Source: Henriciella sp. AS95 (lineage in GTDB: Bacteria > Pseudomonadota > Alphaproteobacteria > Caulobacterales > Hyphomonadaceae). From it: DNA of 64,000 bases. The notes beneath the pieces were generated by a model. That model had not been told where the DNA came from and made no database searches. It was given only the letters and a program-made list of their open reading frames with translations. Location of the stretch: the NCBI RefSeq assembly GCF_038900055.1, contig NZ_JBBMQM010000001.1, forward strand, positions 310,001 to 374,000, given 5' to 3'. A program made the translations under genes and the position numbers. This document shows positions 36,424 through 46,673 of this stretch, one piece after another (within the stretch, counting starts at the first letter, position 1; every line of letters begins with the position of its first letter).

Positions 36424-37089
36424 ATGTTCCTCACGATCCCCGACGTCCTGAAAAAACGCGATATCGAGCGCGTCCGCAAGAAATCTGCGGAGCTTGACTG
36501 GCGCGACGGCCGCGAAACGGCGGGGCGCACGGCGCGGACCGTGAAGGCAAACCTGCAAGCTAATCTGAAGTCAGACCTTGGTCAGGGTCTGCACGATTTC
36601 ATGATGACGGCCTTGTCGGCAAATCAAACGGTGAAGACGATGGCGCGGCCGCGCCGGTTTTCACGCCTGCTTCTCAGCCGGACCGAGGGTGAAGGCCATT
36701 ACGGATTCCACGTTGATAATGCGCTGATGTCATCTGATGGACGGCAGATGCGGACCGACCTGTCTTTCACCATATTCCTCAGCGATCCGGACTCCTATGA
36801 AGGCGGCGAACTGCATCTTCTCACCTCAGCGGGCGACTTCACCGCCAAACCCGATGCCGGCACCATGATCCTCTATCCGTCCGGCGCCATTCATGAAGTG
36901 CGCCCGGTCACATCCGGATCACGTCTGGCCTGCGTCGGATGGATCGAGAGCCGGGTCCAGCGGGCCGACCAGCGCGAGATCCTGTTTGACCTTGAAACCA
37001 CGCGGGCGGCACTTCCGAAAGGAACGCGGGAGCAGAAGCTCATCCTCGACAAGACGATCTCAAACCTGATCCGGATGTGGGCCCGCTAG
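36424..37089 (+). CDS. PKHD-type Fe(II)/2-oxoglutarate hydroxylase (PiuC/YbiX-like)
   Basis: 221 residues with the double-stranded beta-helix: metal ligands H96-x-D98 (FHVDNA) and H157 (IHEV), and the 2-oxoglutarate arginine R167. The YEGGEL block and the C-terminal helix set are those of PKHD-type hydroxylases of the PiuC/YbiX group, which accompany TonB-dependent siderophore receptors in many bacteria. No receptor is next to it here. Its stop shares CTAG with the next gene. Confidence 0.92.
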   Translation: MFLTIPDVLKKRDIERVRKKSAELDWRDGRETAGRTARTVKANLQANLKSDLGQGLHDFMMTALSANQTVKTMARPRRFSRLLLSRTEGEGHYGFHVDNALMSSDGRQMRTDLSFTIFLSDPDSYEGGELHLLTSAGDFTAKPDAGTMILYPSGAIHEVRPVTSGSRLACVGWIESRVQRADQREILFDLETTRAALPKGTREQKLILDKTISNLIRMWAR

Positions 37090-38135
37090 GATTTGAGTTC
37101 GAAAACAAAGAGCAGGGTTTGCTGGTCGTCACTGAAATTGTCGTCCGCAATCAGGAAAATGCGCGTCACGCCGGCCCGGCTATCGACAGCAATGCCTTCG
37201 AAATTGTCGACGGTCAGGGGCTTTTTCAGCTTTGCGAGCAATCGTGTGCCAGCCTCATCGGATTGGCGAACATAAATCGTGTTGCCGGTCAGTGGATTAT
37301 AGGCGCGTTGCAGGCTGAACAGCGCCTCAGGGGTTCGATCCATGCCCACCAGGGGAACGCCGCTGGTTTCAAGCCAGGTCTGGCGCGCAAAAAGCGGCGC
37401 GCCATCTTCGGAGATGGTCGCAACAGGCCCCTGACCATTGATGACGGTCTCCAGCCCGATCGTCAGCTCATCGCCGTCAAGCGCAAGAGCTTCGGCGCCC
37501 GCATTTCCGCGGATCGATTGGCCGAGGGTCTGCGGCCGCGAGCCGATATCCGCAACTTCGATGCCGCGAGCATTCGCGCCGCAAAGGCCGTAATTGAACG
37601 CCAGCACGCGGTGATTTCGCTCGAAACTGACAAGCGCGATCCCGTCGCGATAGGCGAGGCCCTCGGAATCGGCATCCGCTTTTCCGATCAGGATATCGCC
37701 GCTCGCATCCTGCATGAAGGCGATCGATGCCTGCCCGGTCGGCTGCAGCGCGGCCTGGTCAAACCCGACGCGAATGAATGCGCCGCTATCGGACACGGCG
37801 AGCAAGTCACCATCGGGGAGGATATCGAGCCCCGACAGGCCGCCAAACGAGGCCACGGGGGACGACAGGGCCCAGCCACCCTTGAACTCGACGCCTTTCA
37901 AGGCGCCGGAAACATCATCCGCGCTACCAAGCGACACGGGCTCTACATCGATGAGTGTCGAAATCTCATAACCCGGGACGGCGCCGTCAGGGCACGAGGC
38001 TTCCTGAAGGGGGGCGAGCCGGTCTGAAAAAGACCATAGCGCGGCGTCTTCGAGCGAAATTGCCGGATCGGGCGCGGATGCGCGGCAGGCGCTCGCGAGC
38101 AGCAATCCACCCAGTATCCATAGTGTGTTGCGCAT
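37086..38135 (-). CDS. Exported esterase-like/phytase-like beta-propeller protein
   Basis: 349 residues; N-terminal lipoprotein signal (LLLASAC, Cys about 17). The body resembles the 'esterase-like activity of phytase' family: SGLDILPDGDLLAVSDSGAFIRV, KADADSEGLAY, SFERNHRVLAF and the final NFEGIAVDSRAGVTRIFLIADDN. Members form six-bladed propellers; the activity is not established. Probably in the periplasm or outer membrane. Confidence 0.87.
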   Translation of the reverse strand: MRNTLWILGGLLLASACRASAPDPAISLEDAALWSFSDRLAPLQEASCPDGAVPGYEISTLIDVEPVSLGSADDVSGALKGVEFKGGWALSSPVASFGGLSGLDILPDGDLLAVSDSGAFIRVGFDQAALQPTGQASIAFMQDASGDILIGKADADSEGLAYRDGIALVSFERNHRVLAFNYGLCGANARGIEVADIGSRPQTLGQSIRGNAGAEALALDGDELTIGLETVINGQGPVATISEDGAPLFARQTWLETSGVPLVGMDRTPEALFSLQRAYNPLTGNTIYVRQSDEAGTRLLAKLKKPLTVDNFEGIAVDSRAGVTRIFLIADDNFSDDQQTLLFVFELKS

Positions 38136-38177
38136 GGTCAGCCCTCGTCTGTGATTCGCCTACAGGCGGGGTATCGC

Positions 38178-40196
38178 TCAGGATTTCGACGCTTTGCGGG
38201 CAACATCCTGAAAACTTGTCGTCTTCACATCGCGGCTGGAGACCTTGCCACCGTAGCGCGGGCCGCCTGAGCCTGTCGAAGAGACGCCGCTCGAGAAGCC
38301 ACGGCTTTCCCCGCGCAAGGGCGGCACAGCCATGGCCGACGGCTCCGGCGCGTTGCCTTTCTCGTCAAACAGGCTGGCAAGCTGTTCTGTCATTGCACCG
38401 CCGAGTTGTTCGGCGTCGACGATTGTCACGGCGCGGCGGTAATAGCGCGTCACGTCATGTCCGATGCCGATGGCGATGAGTTCGACAGGGCTGCGGCCTT
38501 CGATCTCGGCGATGACCTGGCGCAAATGGCGCTCGAGATAATTGCCGACGTTCACAGACAAGGTGGAATCGTCGACCGGCGCACCGTCCGAGATCACCAT
38601 CAGGATCTTGCGCTGCTCGGGCCGGCCAAGGATGCGCTCATGCGCCCAGAGCAGGGCTTCACCGTCGATATTCTCTTTCAGCAAGCCCTCGCGCATCATC
38701 AGGCCAAGGTTACGGCGCGCCCGGCGCCACGGGGCGTCAGCCGACTTGTAGATGATGTGGCGCAGATCATTGAGGCGGCCGGGGCCGGCAGGCTTGTTCG
38801 CCTTCACCCAGTCCTCGCGGGACAAGCCACCCTTCCAGGCCTTTGTCGTAAAGCCGAGGATTTCGACCTTCACACCGCAGCGCTCCAGCGTACGGGCCAG
38901 GATGTCCGCGCAAAGCGCTGCCACCATGATCGGCCGGCCGCGCATAGAGCCGGAATTGTCGAGAAGAAGCGTGACGACTGTGTCGCGGAACTCGCTGTCA
39001 TCTTCCTGTTTGAAGGAGAGCGGCGCCGTGGGGTCGGTGATGACGCGGGTCAGGCGCGCTGTATCGAGCACGCCCTCTTCAAGGTCAAAGGACCATGAGC
39101 GGTTCTGCTGTGCCATCAGGCGGCGTTGCAGCTTGTTGGCAAGCTTGGAAACTGCGCCCTGCAGGGTCTGCAGCTGATGATCGAGATAGGCGCGCAGGCG
39201 CGTCAGCTCTTCGCCGTCGCAGAGATCGGCGGCATTCGCGATCTCGTCATGGGCCTTGGTGAAGGTGCGGTAGACGAATTCCGGTTTGTCGTCGCCGTCC
39301 CGGAAATTGGGGCGGAGCGGTCGTGAGCCATCATCCGTTTCATCGACATCGTCATCGCCTTCGGATTCGGCGTCTGCGTCGACGCTGACATTGGTCTCTT
39401 CACCTTCGACATCGTCGCTGTCGCCGGCCTCCATCTCTTCGGTGGAGCTGCCTTCGGACTCGTCGCCGGCATCCGGGTCGTCACTGGCCGCCGACTGCTG
39501 GTCTTCTTCGCTGTCCTGTTCGGATTCTGAGTCGTCTTCGGCGTCTTCGCCCGACTCTTCGCCTTCGGTGAGGTCCTTGATGAGCTGCTGGACGGTCTTG
39601 GCGAACTGGCGCTGATCCCCGAGCTGCTCGATCAGTTTTTCCAGCGTATCGCCGCCGCGCTCATTGACTTCTTCACGCCAGATCGAGGCGATGCCTTCGG
39701 CTTCCGGGGGCAGGGGACGGCCGGTTAGTTTTTCGCGCAGCAGGAATTCCAGCGCCGGAGCAATGGGTGCCTCGGTGCGGTCCTGCATGCGGGTGTAGCC
39801 CGCTTTCTCGCAGCGCGCCGACAGGGCCGCATCGAGGTTTCGGGCCGTGCCGTCCATGGCGCGCGCGCCGATGGATTCGATCCGCGCCCGCTCGGCGGCC
39901 TCATAGACCTGGCGGGCCATCTCACCGGAGGGACGTTCGGCGCTATGGGCGACTGGATCGTGGTGCGCCATGCGAAGGGCCAGCGCGTCGGCCTCGCCGC
40001 GCGCACGGGCCGCCTGTTGCGGCGAGAGTTCGCGCGGCGGCGTTTGCAGGATCAGCCGTCCGTCTTCGGCGCGGCCTGCCTCAGCGCTGAACGAGGTGTC
40101 GACATCGCGCGCCTGGCTCATCGCCTTGGCGGTAGCCGCAAGCGCCTGCTTGAAGAGTTCGAAAGGCGTGTCGTCCGTCTTGGCCATGATACTCAC
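38178..40196 (-). CDS. cobT: Cobaltochelatase subunit CobT
   Basis: About 672 residues from a GTG at 40194-40196, or 669 from an ATG three codons later; no strong ribosome site for either. The middle (about 210-290) is extremely acidic. The C-terminal third is a von Willebrand A domain with the MIDAS motif DNSGSM. CobT and CobS form the AAA+ module of aerobic cobaltochelatase, which inserts cobalt into hydrogenobyrinic acid diamide. CobN is not in the window. Only a 67-bp gap separates it from cobS. Confidence 0.95.
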   Translation of the reverse strand: MSIMAKTDDTPFELFKQALAATAKAMSQARDVDTSFSAEAGRAEDGRLILQTPPRELSPQQAARARGEADALALRMAHHDPVAHSAERPSGEMARQVYEAAERARIESIGARAMDGTARNLDAALSARCEKAGYTRMQDRTEAPIAPALEFLLREKLTGRPLPPEAEGIASIWREEVNERGGDTLEKLIEQLGDQRQFAKTVQQLIKDLTEGEESGEDAEDDSESEQDSEEDQQSAASDDPDAGDESEGSSTEEMEAGDSDDVEGEETNVSVDADAESEGDDDVDETDDGSRPLRPNFRDGDDKPEFVYRTFTKAHDEIANAADLCDGEELTRLRAYLDHQLQTLQGAVSKLANKLQRRLMAQQNRSWSFDLEEGVLDTARLTRVITDPTAPLSFKQEDDSEFRDTVVTLLLDNSGSMRGRPIMVAALCADILARTLERCGVKVEILGFTTKAWKGGLSREDWVKANKPAGPGRLNDLRHIIYKSADAPWRRARRNLGLMMREGLLKENIDGEALLWAHERILGRPEQRKILMVISDGAPVDDSTLSVNVGNYLERHLRQVIAEIEGRSPVELIAIGIGHDVTRYYRRAVTIVDAEQLGGAMTEQLASLFDEKGNAPEPSAMAVPPLRGESRGFSSGVSSTGSGGPRYGGKVSSRDVKTTSFQDVARKASKS

Positions 40197-40263
40197 ATAG
40201 CGTGCGCATTCGCAGATGCGAAGAGCGATCGCAGGGGAAAGAAAGCCTTCTCAGGCTGTAAGG

Positions 40264-41247
40264 TCAGGCGACGCGCACCATCAGCGCGCTTTCCGGCAGC
40301 TCTTCGTCAAAGCAGCGCTGATACATTTCGGCGACCAATGGACGCTCAAGCTCATCGCACTTGTTGAGGAAGGTCATCCGGAAGGAGTGACCGAGGTCAC
40401 CGAAGATCTTGTAGTTCTCCGCCCAGGTAATCACGGTCCGCGGGCTCATCACGGTGGAGATGTCACCGTTCATGAAGGCGTTCCGTGTGAGATCGGCGAG
40501 GCGAACCATCTTCGACAAGAGGTCCTTGTCGAGGTCGGTCGCCTTGGTTGCCACGATTTCGACCTCGGCATCGTGCTCGAGATAGTTCAGCGTCGTGACG
40601 ATGCTCCAGCGGTCCATCTGACCCTGGTTGAGCTGTTGGGTGCCGTGATAGAGGCCCGTCGTATCGCCCAGGCCGACGGTGTTCGTCGTCGCGAAGAGGC
40701 GGAAATAGGGGTTCGGGTCGATCACGCGGTTCTGGTCGAGCAGGGTCAGGCGGCCAGAGGCTTCCAGAACGCGCTGGATCACGAACATCACGTCCGGACG
40801 GCCGGCATCGTATTCGTCAAAAGTGATCGCGACCGGGCGTTGCAGCGCCCAAGGCAGGATGCCTTCACGAAATTCGGTGATCTGCACGCCTTCTTTCAGG
40901 ACGATCGCGTCCTTGCCGACCATGTCGATCCGGCTGACATGGCTGTCGAGGTTGATCCGGATCATCGGCCAGTTGAGACGCGCGGCGACCTGTTCGATAT
41001 GGGTCGACTTACCGGTGCCGTGATAGCCTTGGACCATGACGCGGCGATTGTGCTCAAAGCCAGCCAGGATCGCCATCGTGGTCTGAGGATCGAACCGATA
41101 GGACTCGTCGATTTCAGGGACGTATTCCGTTCTGTCCTTGAACCCGTGCACGACCATGTCGGTCTCGATGCCAAACACATCGCGCACCTTGATTTCCACA
41201 GTCGGTTCCAGACCGTTCAGGGCATCGGTATCGCTGGTCAGGCTCAT
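40264..41247 (-). CDS. cobS: Cobaltochelatase ATPase subunit CobS
   Basis: 327 residues, AAA+ ATPase. Seen: Walker [11 protein letters not shown], Walker [10 protein letters not shown] and the sensor-1 [11 protein letters not shown]. The N-terminus carries the CobS-specific [13 protein letters not shown] and the C-terminus [16 protein letters not shown]. It drives the CobN-dependent chelation with CobT, encoded next on the same strand. Confidence 0.96.
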   Translation of the reverse strand: MSLTSDTDALNGLEPTVEIKVRDVFGIETDMVVHGFKDRTEYVPEIDESYRFDPQTTMAILAGFEHNRRVMVQGYHGTGKSTHIEQVAARLNWPMIRINLDSHVSRIDMVGKDAIVLKEGVQITEFREGILPWALQRPVAITFDEYDAGRPDVMFVIQRVLEASGRLTLLDQNRVIDPNPYFRLFATTNTVGLGDTTGLYHGTQQLNQGQMDRWSIVTTLNYLEHDAEVEIVATKATDLDKDLLSKMVRLADLTRNAFMNGDISTVMSPRTVITWAENYKIFGDLGHSFRMTFLNKCDELERPLVAEMYQRCFDEELPESALMVRVA

Positions 41248-41335
41248 CTCGTATCGTCTCCGGCGTCGTCTTCAGTTCTTCAGGTGGGGTTCTAGCACGC
41301 GATTGCCATGCGGCTAGTGCGACCCAAGGTCAAGA

Positions 41336-43009
41336 TCAATCCCCGGCGCGCCAGACAATTTCGCCCTGAACGACTGTCATCACTGGCTGGGCGTCCAGGA
41401 TCTCTGCCTCAGGCACTGTCAACAGATCGCGGTCAAAGACTGTAAAATCTGCGAGTTTGCCCGCTTCGATTGTGCCGAGCTCGTCTTCCATGAAGGCCGC
41501 ATAAGCAGCGTTCGAGGTAAACAGCTTCAGGGCTTCTTCGCGCGATAGCGCCTCTTCCGGGTGCCAGCCTTCGCCAGAATTGCCCTCAAGGTCCTTGCGG
41601 GCCACGGCGGCATAGAACTCGATCAGCGGCGAGCCGACTTCGACCGGCGCATCGGAGCCACCAGCAACAATCGCGCCGCTGTCGATCAGGCTCTTCCAGG
41701 CATAGGCCCCGCCAAGCCTGTCCATGCCGAGGCGGGCCGGGGCGAATTTAAGATCCCCAATGGCGTGGCTTGGCTGCATGGACGCAATCAGACCCAGCTC
41801 ACCGACCCGCGCGATGTCCTCAGAGGCCAGCACTTGCGCATGTTCGATGCGCCAGCGCAGGTCTGGTCCATAGCCGAGCTCTTCATACGCATCGAGAATG
41901 CGCCGGTTGGCGAGATCGCCGATGGCATGGATGGCCAGCTGAACGCCTTCCTTTTCGGCTTTCTGCATCAGAACGGGCAGGGTGTAGAGGTCCAGGATTT
42001 CGACCCCGCTTGTATCCGGGCGATCGGAATAGGGCTCGATGAGAAGCGCGCCGCGGCTACCGAGCGCGCCGTCGACGAAGAGCTTCATGGCCCGGTTACG
42101 GATCGTATCGGTCTCGTAGGATCGTTCGCGGGCAATATCGTCGGCGTTTTCGTCATAGGCGTTATAAAGCCTGAGTGGCATCAGCCCTTCTTCGTCCAGC
42201 GACTTCATGATGGGCGCGCCATAGCGGTCCACATTCATATTGTGCATGCCGGTCCAGCCGCGCGAGACATAGACTTGCGCCCCGATCTTATACGCCTCGC
42301 GTTCTTGTTCCTCGGTCGCCGGAGGCACGAGTTGCAGCACAGGATACATGGAATTATCGATCACGATGCCGGTGGCCTTCATGCCCTCGCCGCGCTCAAC
42401 GCGGCCGCCCTGCGGGTTGCCGCCAATATCGTAGATGTCGGCGAGTTTCAGCGCGGCCGTATTGGCCACCAGCGCGTGACCATCGGCGCGCATGAGAATG
42501 ACAGGATTGTCAGGGCTGACGGCGTCGAGGTCTGCCGCAGACGGCATCCGCCCCTCTGGCCAGCCTGTCTCGATCCAGCCACTCCCAAACAGCACCTCTC
42601 CGGGCGCCTTGTCCTTCAACTCCGTCTCGACCCGGCTGACCAGCTCGGCAATGGACGCGGTGCCCTCGAGGCTGAAGATCAGTTCGCGCTGGCCGATACC
42701 GATCAGGTGGGCATGCGCATCGGTGAAGCCCGGATACATGACCGCGCCACCGAGATCTACAAGCGTCACTTCGTCCTCGCTCCAGTCTTCAGAAAGCGGC
42801 GGCGCCGTCCCGACAATCCGGCCGTTTTCCACGATCACGCTATCGACGGTCTTGGGGTCATCAAGCCCTGTATAGATTGTCCCGCCGCTGAAGACTGTCA
42901 GCTGGCGGGGTGTGTCGTCCTGGCCGGCGGCGGCAGCCTCGGTTTCGGTGCCGGCGGTATCGCAGGCCGCGAGGGCGAGCGTCAGAAAAGCAGCGGCGAA
43001 CCATTTCAT
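41336..43009 (-). CDS. Exported amidohydrolase (YtcJ-like)
   Basis: 557 residues with a lipoprotein signal (LALAAC, Cys16). Amidohydrolase fold with the metal motif DAHAHLIG after GGAVMYPGFT, then the typical YtcJ-like blocks: GWTGMHNMNVD, DGALGSRGALL, IHAIGDLANR and GGSDAPVE. Substrates of this group are mostly unknown (some hydrolyse N-acyl amino acids). AGGA lies before the ATG. Monocistronic, upstream of a terminator shared with rpmB. Confidence 0.88.
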   Translation of the reverse strand: MKWFAAAFLTLALAACDTAGTETEAAAAGQDDTPRQLTVFSGGTIYTGLDDPKTVDSVIVENGRIVGTAPPLSEDWSEDEVTLVDLGGAVMYPGFTDAHAHLIGIGQRELIFSLEGTASIAELVSRVETELKDKAPGEVLFGSGWIETGWPEGRMPSAADLDAVSPDNPVILMRADGHALVANTAALKLADIYDIGGNPQGGRVERGEGMKATGIVIDNSMYPVLQLVPPATEEQEREAYKIGAQVYVSRGWTGMHNMNVDRYGAPIMKSLDEEGLMPLRLYNAYDENADDIARERSYETDTIRNRAMKLFVDGALGSRGALLIEPYSDRPDTSGVEILDLYTLPVLMQKAEKEGVQLAIHAIGDLANRRILDAYEELGYGPDLRWRIEHAQVLASEDIARVGELGLIASMQPSHAIGDLKFAPARLGMDRLGGAYAWKSLIDSGAIVAGGSDAPVEVGSPLIEFYAAVARKDLEGNSGEGWHPEEALSREEALKLFTSNAAYAAFMEDELGTIEAGKLADFTVFDRDLLTVPEAEILDAQPVMTVVQGEIVWRAGD

Positions 43010-43068
43010 GAGGCATTCCTATGGGTTGGATGTCAGACGACTTGTAATGTGTCACGCGGCGAAAAGGC

Positions 43069-43099
43069 AAAAAAAATGCGCCCCGGCGGAGCGCATTTT
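43069..43099 (-). terminator. Rho-independent terminator of rpmB
   Basis: Perfect 9-bp stem AAAATGCGC (43073-43081) and GCGCATTTT (43091-43099), loop of nine. On the minus strand it ends in T8 (43069-43076), 26 bp after the rpmB stop. Confidence 0.9.
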
Positions 43100-43124
43100 C
43101 TGAAATCATTCTGTCGCCGAGAGC

Positions 43125-43418
43125 TTAGGCGGCGGCTTCTTCAGCCTGCTTGGCGATGTCGCGCTTGATCTTCAGCGCTTTCGGGGAAAGCTGCTCGTCC
43201 TTCGCCTTGGCGAGGTAGCCGTCGAGGCCGCCATGCTTGTCCACGGTGCGCAGCGTCTTGGCTGCGATGCGCATGGAGTAAGCCTGGCCGAGGGCTTCAG
43301 ACCGGAGCGTGACATTCACCAGGTTCGGCAGGAACCGGCGCTTGGTCTTGACGTTCGAGTGGCTCACTTTGTGGCCGACGATTGGCTTGATGCCAGAGAG
43401 TTCGCATTCGCGTGCCAT
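43125..43418 (-). CDS. rpmB: 50S ribosomal protein L28
   Basis: 97 residues; starts [22 protein letters not shown] with the conserved [10 protein letters not shown]. The C-terminal Lys/Glu/Ala stretch is a normal alphaproteobacterial extension compared with 78 in E. coli. Single-gene unit with its own terminator; divergent from the DUF3108 gene. Confidence 0.97.
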   Translation of the reverse strand: MARECELSGIKPIVGHKVSHSNVKTKRRFLPNLVNVTLRSEALGQAYSMRIAAKTLRTVDKHGGLDGYLAKAKDEQLSPKALKIKRDIAKQAEEAAA

Positions 43419-43632
43419 GGGGCGCTCGCATGTTTGAGTGTTTCAAGTAAATCCGAAGCGGCGCTCATACGCGCACAGCGCAGGTCCGTCAACCGCCCGT
43501 CACAGCCTTAACCCACAGAGGCATAACCGTGATTTAATCGTGGCATTGCAAGGGCAGGGCTGTTCAGCCTGCATTCCAGAAGGCACATATAGGGTCGTTC
43601 TGGATTATGGCTCACTATGAGGACAATGAACC

Positions 43633-44487
43633 GTGAAAAAGTTTCTAGCCGCCGCCAGCCTTCTGGCCCTGACTGCCGCTGGCGTATCGGTCGCTGACAC
43701 CGCTGCTACAACTGCCACGCCGCTCGCCAGCATCAAGGCTGGAGAGCCGATGAAGCTGACCTATGAGGTCAAGGCGTCCGCCTGGGCGCTGTTCATCCCG
43801 ATTACGGGCAAGGCGAATTTCCGTACCGAACTGAAGCCCGACACTTATTCCATCAAGGGCAAGGTGAAGACGACGGGCCTGGCTGACATTCTCGTCAATT
43901 ATGACATGGAGCTCGCTGCGAGCGGCTATGTCCGCGATGACCACCTTCAGCCCTACGCCTATGTCTCACAAAACAATGACGGCAAGAAAAATCGCCGTGT
44001 TGAGATGACGTATGGCGCGTCTGACGTTGCCATGACGGCCAATCCGGCCTTTGGCAATCTGGGTGATCCGGCGGCCACCCCGCCGCAGAAGCTCGACGCA
44101 TCTGACCCGCTGACGGCTTTTATCGGCCACGCTTTCATTCCGCGTCAGGCCGGGTCTGACCCATGCGGTCCGCCGATGAAGATTTTCGACGGACGCCAGC
44201 TCACCTGGCTCATCTTTGAGAATGCCGGCCTGAAGCAGGTGAAAACCGACGCCTATCGCGGCGAGGCCTATGAATGCCACGTCACCATGGACAAGGTTGC
44301 CGGCTACAAGAAGGGCGAGGCCAACAAGGACACGCTGTCTGGCATCGATGGCCCGCTGCGCATGTGGATGGCCCCGCTGCCAAATGGTGCGGTGATGCCC
44401 GTGAAGATCCAGGCTGACACCGATAAGATCGGCAAGGTCACGCTTCAGGTCTCGAAACTGAAATTCGAACCTCTGGACGCCGAATAG
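43633..44487 (+). CDS. Exported DUF3108 protein
   Basis: 284 residues from a GTG at 43633 (AGGA about 9 bp before). Signal peptide about 1-21 (SVADTA region). The body is a DUF3108 fold: LTYEVKASAWALFIPITGKANFRTEL, then SIKGKVKTTGLADILVNYDMELAASG, with a possible C-C pair later. The family is mostly found in the periplasm, of unknown role. Its position divergent from rpmB is conserved in many Alphaproteobacteria. Confidence 0.87.
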   Translation: MKKFLAAASLLALTAAGVSVADTAATTATPLASIKAGEPMKLTYEVKASAWALFIPITGKANFRTELKPDTYSIKGKVKTTGLADILVNYDMELAASGYVRDDHLQPYAYVSQNNDGKKNRRVEMTYGASDVAMTANPAFGNLGDPAATPPQKLDASDPLTAFIGHAFIPRQAGSDPCGPPMKIFDGRQLTWLIFENAGLKQVKTDAYRGEAYECHVTMDKVAGYKKGEANKDTLSGIDGPLRMWMAPLPNGAVMPVKIQADTDKIGKVTLQVSKLKFEPLDAE

Positions 44488-44561
44488 GCGCGCCGCCGCC
44501 CAATAGTGACAACATGCCTGGCCGCGTTGACCCCTCAGGTCGGCGCGGCTAAGGCCATCTG

Positions 44562-45377
44562 ATGTCAAAATCCCCCTTCAAGATCACCAGCTGGAACATC
44601 AATTCGATCAGGCTTCGCGCCCCGAATGTGCAGGAATTCCTGAAGCAGGAAGCGCCAGATGTCCTGTGCCTTCAGGAGATCAAATGCCAGACGGCGGAAT
44701 TCCCGGAAAAGCCGTTCAAGGACATCGGATACAAGCATTTCCAGGTGCTGGGGCAGTCTGGCGGACATCACGGTGTCGCGATTGTTTCGAAACATCCGAT
44801 CGAGGCGGGAGACGCTCCCCCTCTCTGCCGGGAAGGCCATGCCAGGGTACAATCAGCGAAGATCGAAGGCTTTGAGGTCCACAATATATACCTCCCGGCT
44901 GGCGGCGATGAGCCCAATCCTGACACGAATGACAAATTTGCCCACAAGCTCGATTTTCTCGCCTGCATGGCGCGGGACTTCAAAACCCGGACATCGGACC
45001 CGTCGCCGCGCATCCTGGTCGGCGATCTCAATGTTGCGCCACATGAGAACGATGTCTGGTCGCACAAGCAGCTTCTCAAGATCGTGTCCCATACGCCGGT
45101 GGAGACCGAGGCGCTGGAGAAGGCGCGCAAGGATGGCGGCTTCTTCGATATCGCGCGTGAACGCCATGCCGACGACCAGAAGCTCTATACCTGGTGGTCA
45201 TACCGGGCGAAGGACTGGGCCGCCTCCAATCGTGGACGGCGACTGGACCATATCTGGGCGAATGATGAGGCGATGGGGCTGGCGGATCTTGATAGCTATT
45301 CGATCCATCTTGGCTGGCGCGGCGGCTGGAAGCCGTCCGACCACGCGCCGATCAGCAGTTCGTTCAAGCGCGCCTAA
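44562..45377 (+). CDS. xthA: Exodeoxyribonuclease III
   Basis: 271 residues; AP endonuclease and 3'-5' exonuclease of base-excision repair. Seen: ITSWNINSIRLR, LCLQEIKCQ (catalytic Glu), VGDLNVAPHENDVW, and the final RRLDHIW and SDHAPI (catalytic His/Asp). The 3' end overlaps the convergent regulator gene by 4 bp. Confidence 0.96.
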   Translation: MSKSPFKITSWNINSIRLRAPNVQEFLKQEAPDVLCLQEIKCQTAEFPEKPFKDIGYKHFQVLGQSGGHHGVAIVSKHPIEAGDAPPLCREGHARVQSAKIEGFEVHNIYLPAGGDEPNPDTNDKFAHKLDFLACMARDFKTRTSDPSPRILVGDLNVAPHENDVWSHKQLLKIVSHTPVETEALEKARKDGGFFDIARERHADDQKLYTWWSYRAKDWAASNRGRRLDHIWANDEAMGLADLDSYSIHLGWRGGWKPSDHAPISSSFKRA

Positions 45378-46063
45378 TTCGGCTGAAGCCTGTACCCACC
45401 GGTTTCGGTCAGGAGCAGACGCGCATTGGATGGGTCCGGCTCGATCTTCTGGCGCAAGCGATAGACATGTGTCTCCAGCGTGTGGGTGGTGACAGCAGCG
45501 TTGTAACCCCAGACCTCTGACAAGAGCTCGTCGCGTGGCACTGATTTGCCGCCGGCGCGATAGAGATATTTCAGGATGTTGGTCTCTTTCTCGGTGAGGC
45601 GGATCTTGCGGTCATCCTCGCGCACCAGAAGCTTCATGGCGGGGTGGAATTCATAGGGCCCCAGCATGAAAGTGGCATCTTCGCTCTGCTCAAAGCTGCG
45701 CAGGTGCGCGCGAACGCGGGCAAGCAGGACCGAGAAGCGGAACGGCTTGGTGACATAGTCATTGGCACCGGATTCGAGGCCGAGAATTGTGTCGGCATCG
45801 GTGTCCTGGCCGGTCAGCATGATGATCGGCGCGCGCACGCCGCGCGCCCGCATCTGTTTGCAGGTTTCGCGGCCATCCATGTCCGGCATGTCGATATCGA
45901 GCAGGATCAGGTCCAGCCGCTCTTCCCCGGCAAGTTTCAGCGCATCAAGGCCGCCTGAAACCTGCCTTGTTTCAAAGCCATCATGCAGATCAAACTGTTC
46001 GGCGAGCGCTTCGCGCAGCTCATCATCATCATCGACCAGGAGGATGGTTTTCTGGCTTATCAT
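45374..46063 (-). CDS. cenR: OmpR-family response regulator, CenR-like
   Basis: 229 residues from the ATG at 46061-46063 (GGAG before it). Receiver domain with acidic pocket DDDDE and phosphorylation Asp in LILLDIDMPDMDGRE, T/K switch (MLTGQD, VTKPF), then a winged-helix DNA-binding domain (LTEKETNILKYLYRAGGK, ETHVYRLRQKIEPDP). The strong likeness to the essential envelope regulator CenR, and its place beside xthA, support that name; no histidine kinase is adjacent, as for other orphan CenR genes. Confidence 0.85.
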   Translation of the reverse strand: MISQKTILLVDDDDELREALAEQFDLHDGFETRQVSGGLDALKLAGEERLDLILLDIDMPDMDGRETCKQMRARGVRAPIIMLTGQDTDADTILGLESGANDYVTKPFRFSVLLARVRAHLRSFEQSEDATFMLGPYEFHPAMKLLVREDDRKIRLTEKETNILKYLYRAGGKSVPRDELLSEVWGYNAAVTTHTLETHVYRLRQKIEPDPSNARLLLTETGGYRLQPN

Positions 46064-46163
46064 TCTGATCTCCACTCAGGCGTGCCGCCCAGATAAGGAC
46101 GTTGCTAGAAATGGTCACCTGTGTTTGCGATAATCTGTCTATCACAATTTTGGGAGGATGCCC

Positions 46164-46673
46164 GTGAAAGCCCTCTTCGTTGCAACACCCGACCGGAAGC
46201 TGACCGGGCAGGGGTTTCAGTTTGACTGCGCCATCGGCAAGGGCGGCATGGTCCCTGAGGCCGATAAGGCAGAAGGTGATGGCGGCTCGCCGATCGGCAG
46301 CTGGACGATGAAACGCGTTTTCTGGCGGCCCGACAGGGTCAAACGGCCTTGGACGCAGCTCCCTGCAGTACCCCTGCGTCCAAATGATGGATGGTGCGAT
46401 GCGGCGGGCGATCCGATGTATAATCGCCCCGTCACGCGCGACTATCCAGCGAGCCACGAAACCCTATGGCGCGATGACCATGTTTACGATCTAATCGTTG
46501 AACTCAGCTATAATCAAAACCCCGCCATTCCGGGCAAGGGCAGCGCGATTTTCATGCATGTGGCAAAGCCGGACTATACTGATACTGAAGGCTGCATCGC
46601 CCTCGCCATTGAGGATCTGAAGGCGGTTCTGGAAGTTTCGGGACCGGGAAGTGTCTTGGAAATCGCCGTCTAG
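46164..46673 (+). CDS. L,D-transpeptidase-like protein (YkuD fold)
   Basis: 169 residues starting at GTG 46164: an ATG at 46158 abuts GGGAGG, whereas the GTG stands six bases after it. The YkuD signature is H-V-A...T-E-G-C-I-A-L, with catalytic Cys144 and His132. No signal peptide is seen, which is common for this short class that may act on peptidoglycan precursors or peptide fragments. It shares CTAG with yggS. Divergent from the CenR-like gene, so envelope regulation is possible. Confidence 0.88.
   Translation: MKALFVATPDRKLTGQGFQFDCAIGKGGMVPEADKAEGDGGSPIGSWTMKRVFWRPDRVKRPWTQLPAVPLRPNDGWCDAAGDPMYNRPVTRDYPASHETLWRDDHVYDLIVELSYNQNPAIPGKGSAIFMHVAKPDYTDTEGCIALAIEDLKAVLEVSGPGSVLEIAV

Noticed and set aside
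38178-41247. AAA+ ATPase plus VWA protein as a MoxR-type or defence system
   Set aside because: CobS- and CobT-specific N-terminal and C-terminal blocks identify the cobaltochelatase pair.
41561-43168. 535-codon plus-strand open frame antisense to the amidohydrolase
   Set aside because: Overlaps a gene with clear signal peptide and metal motif; no own motifs.
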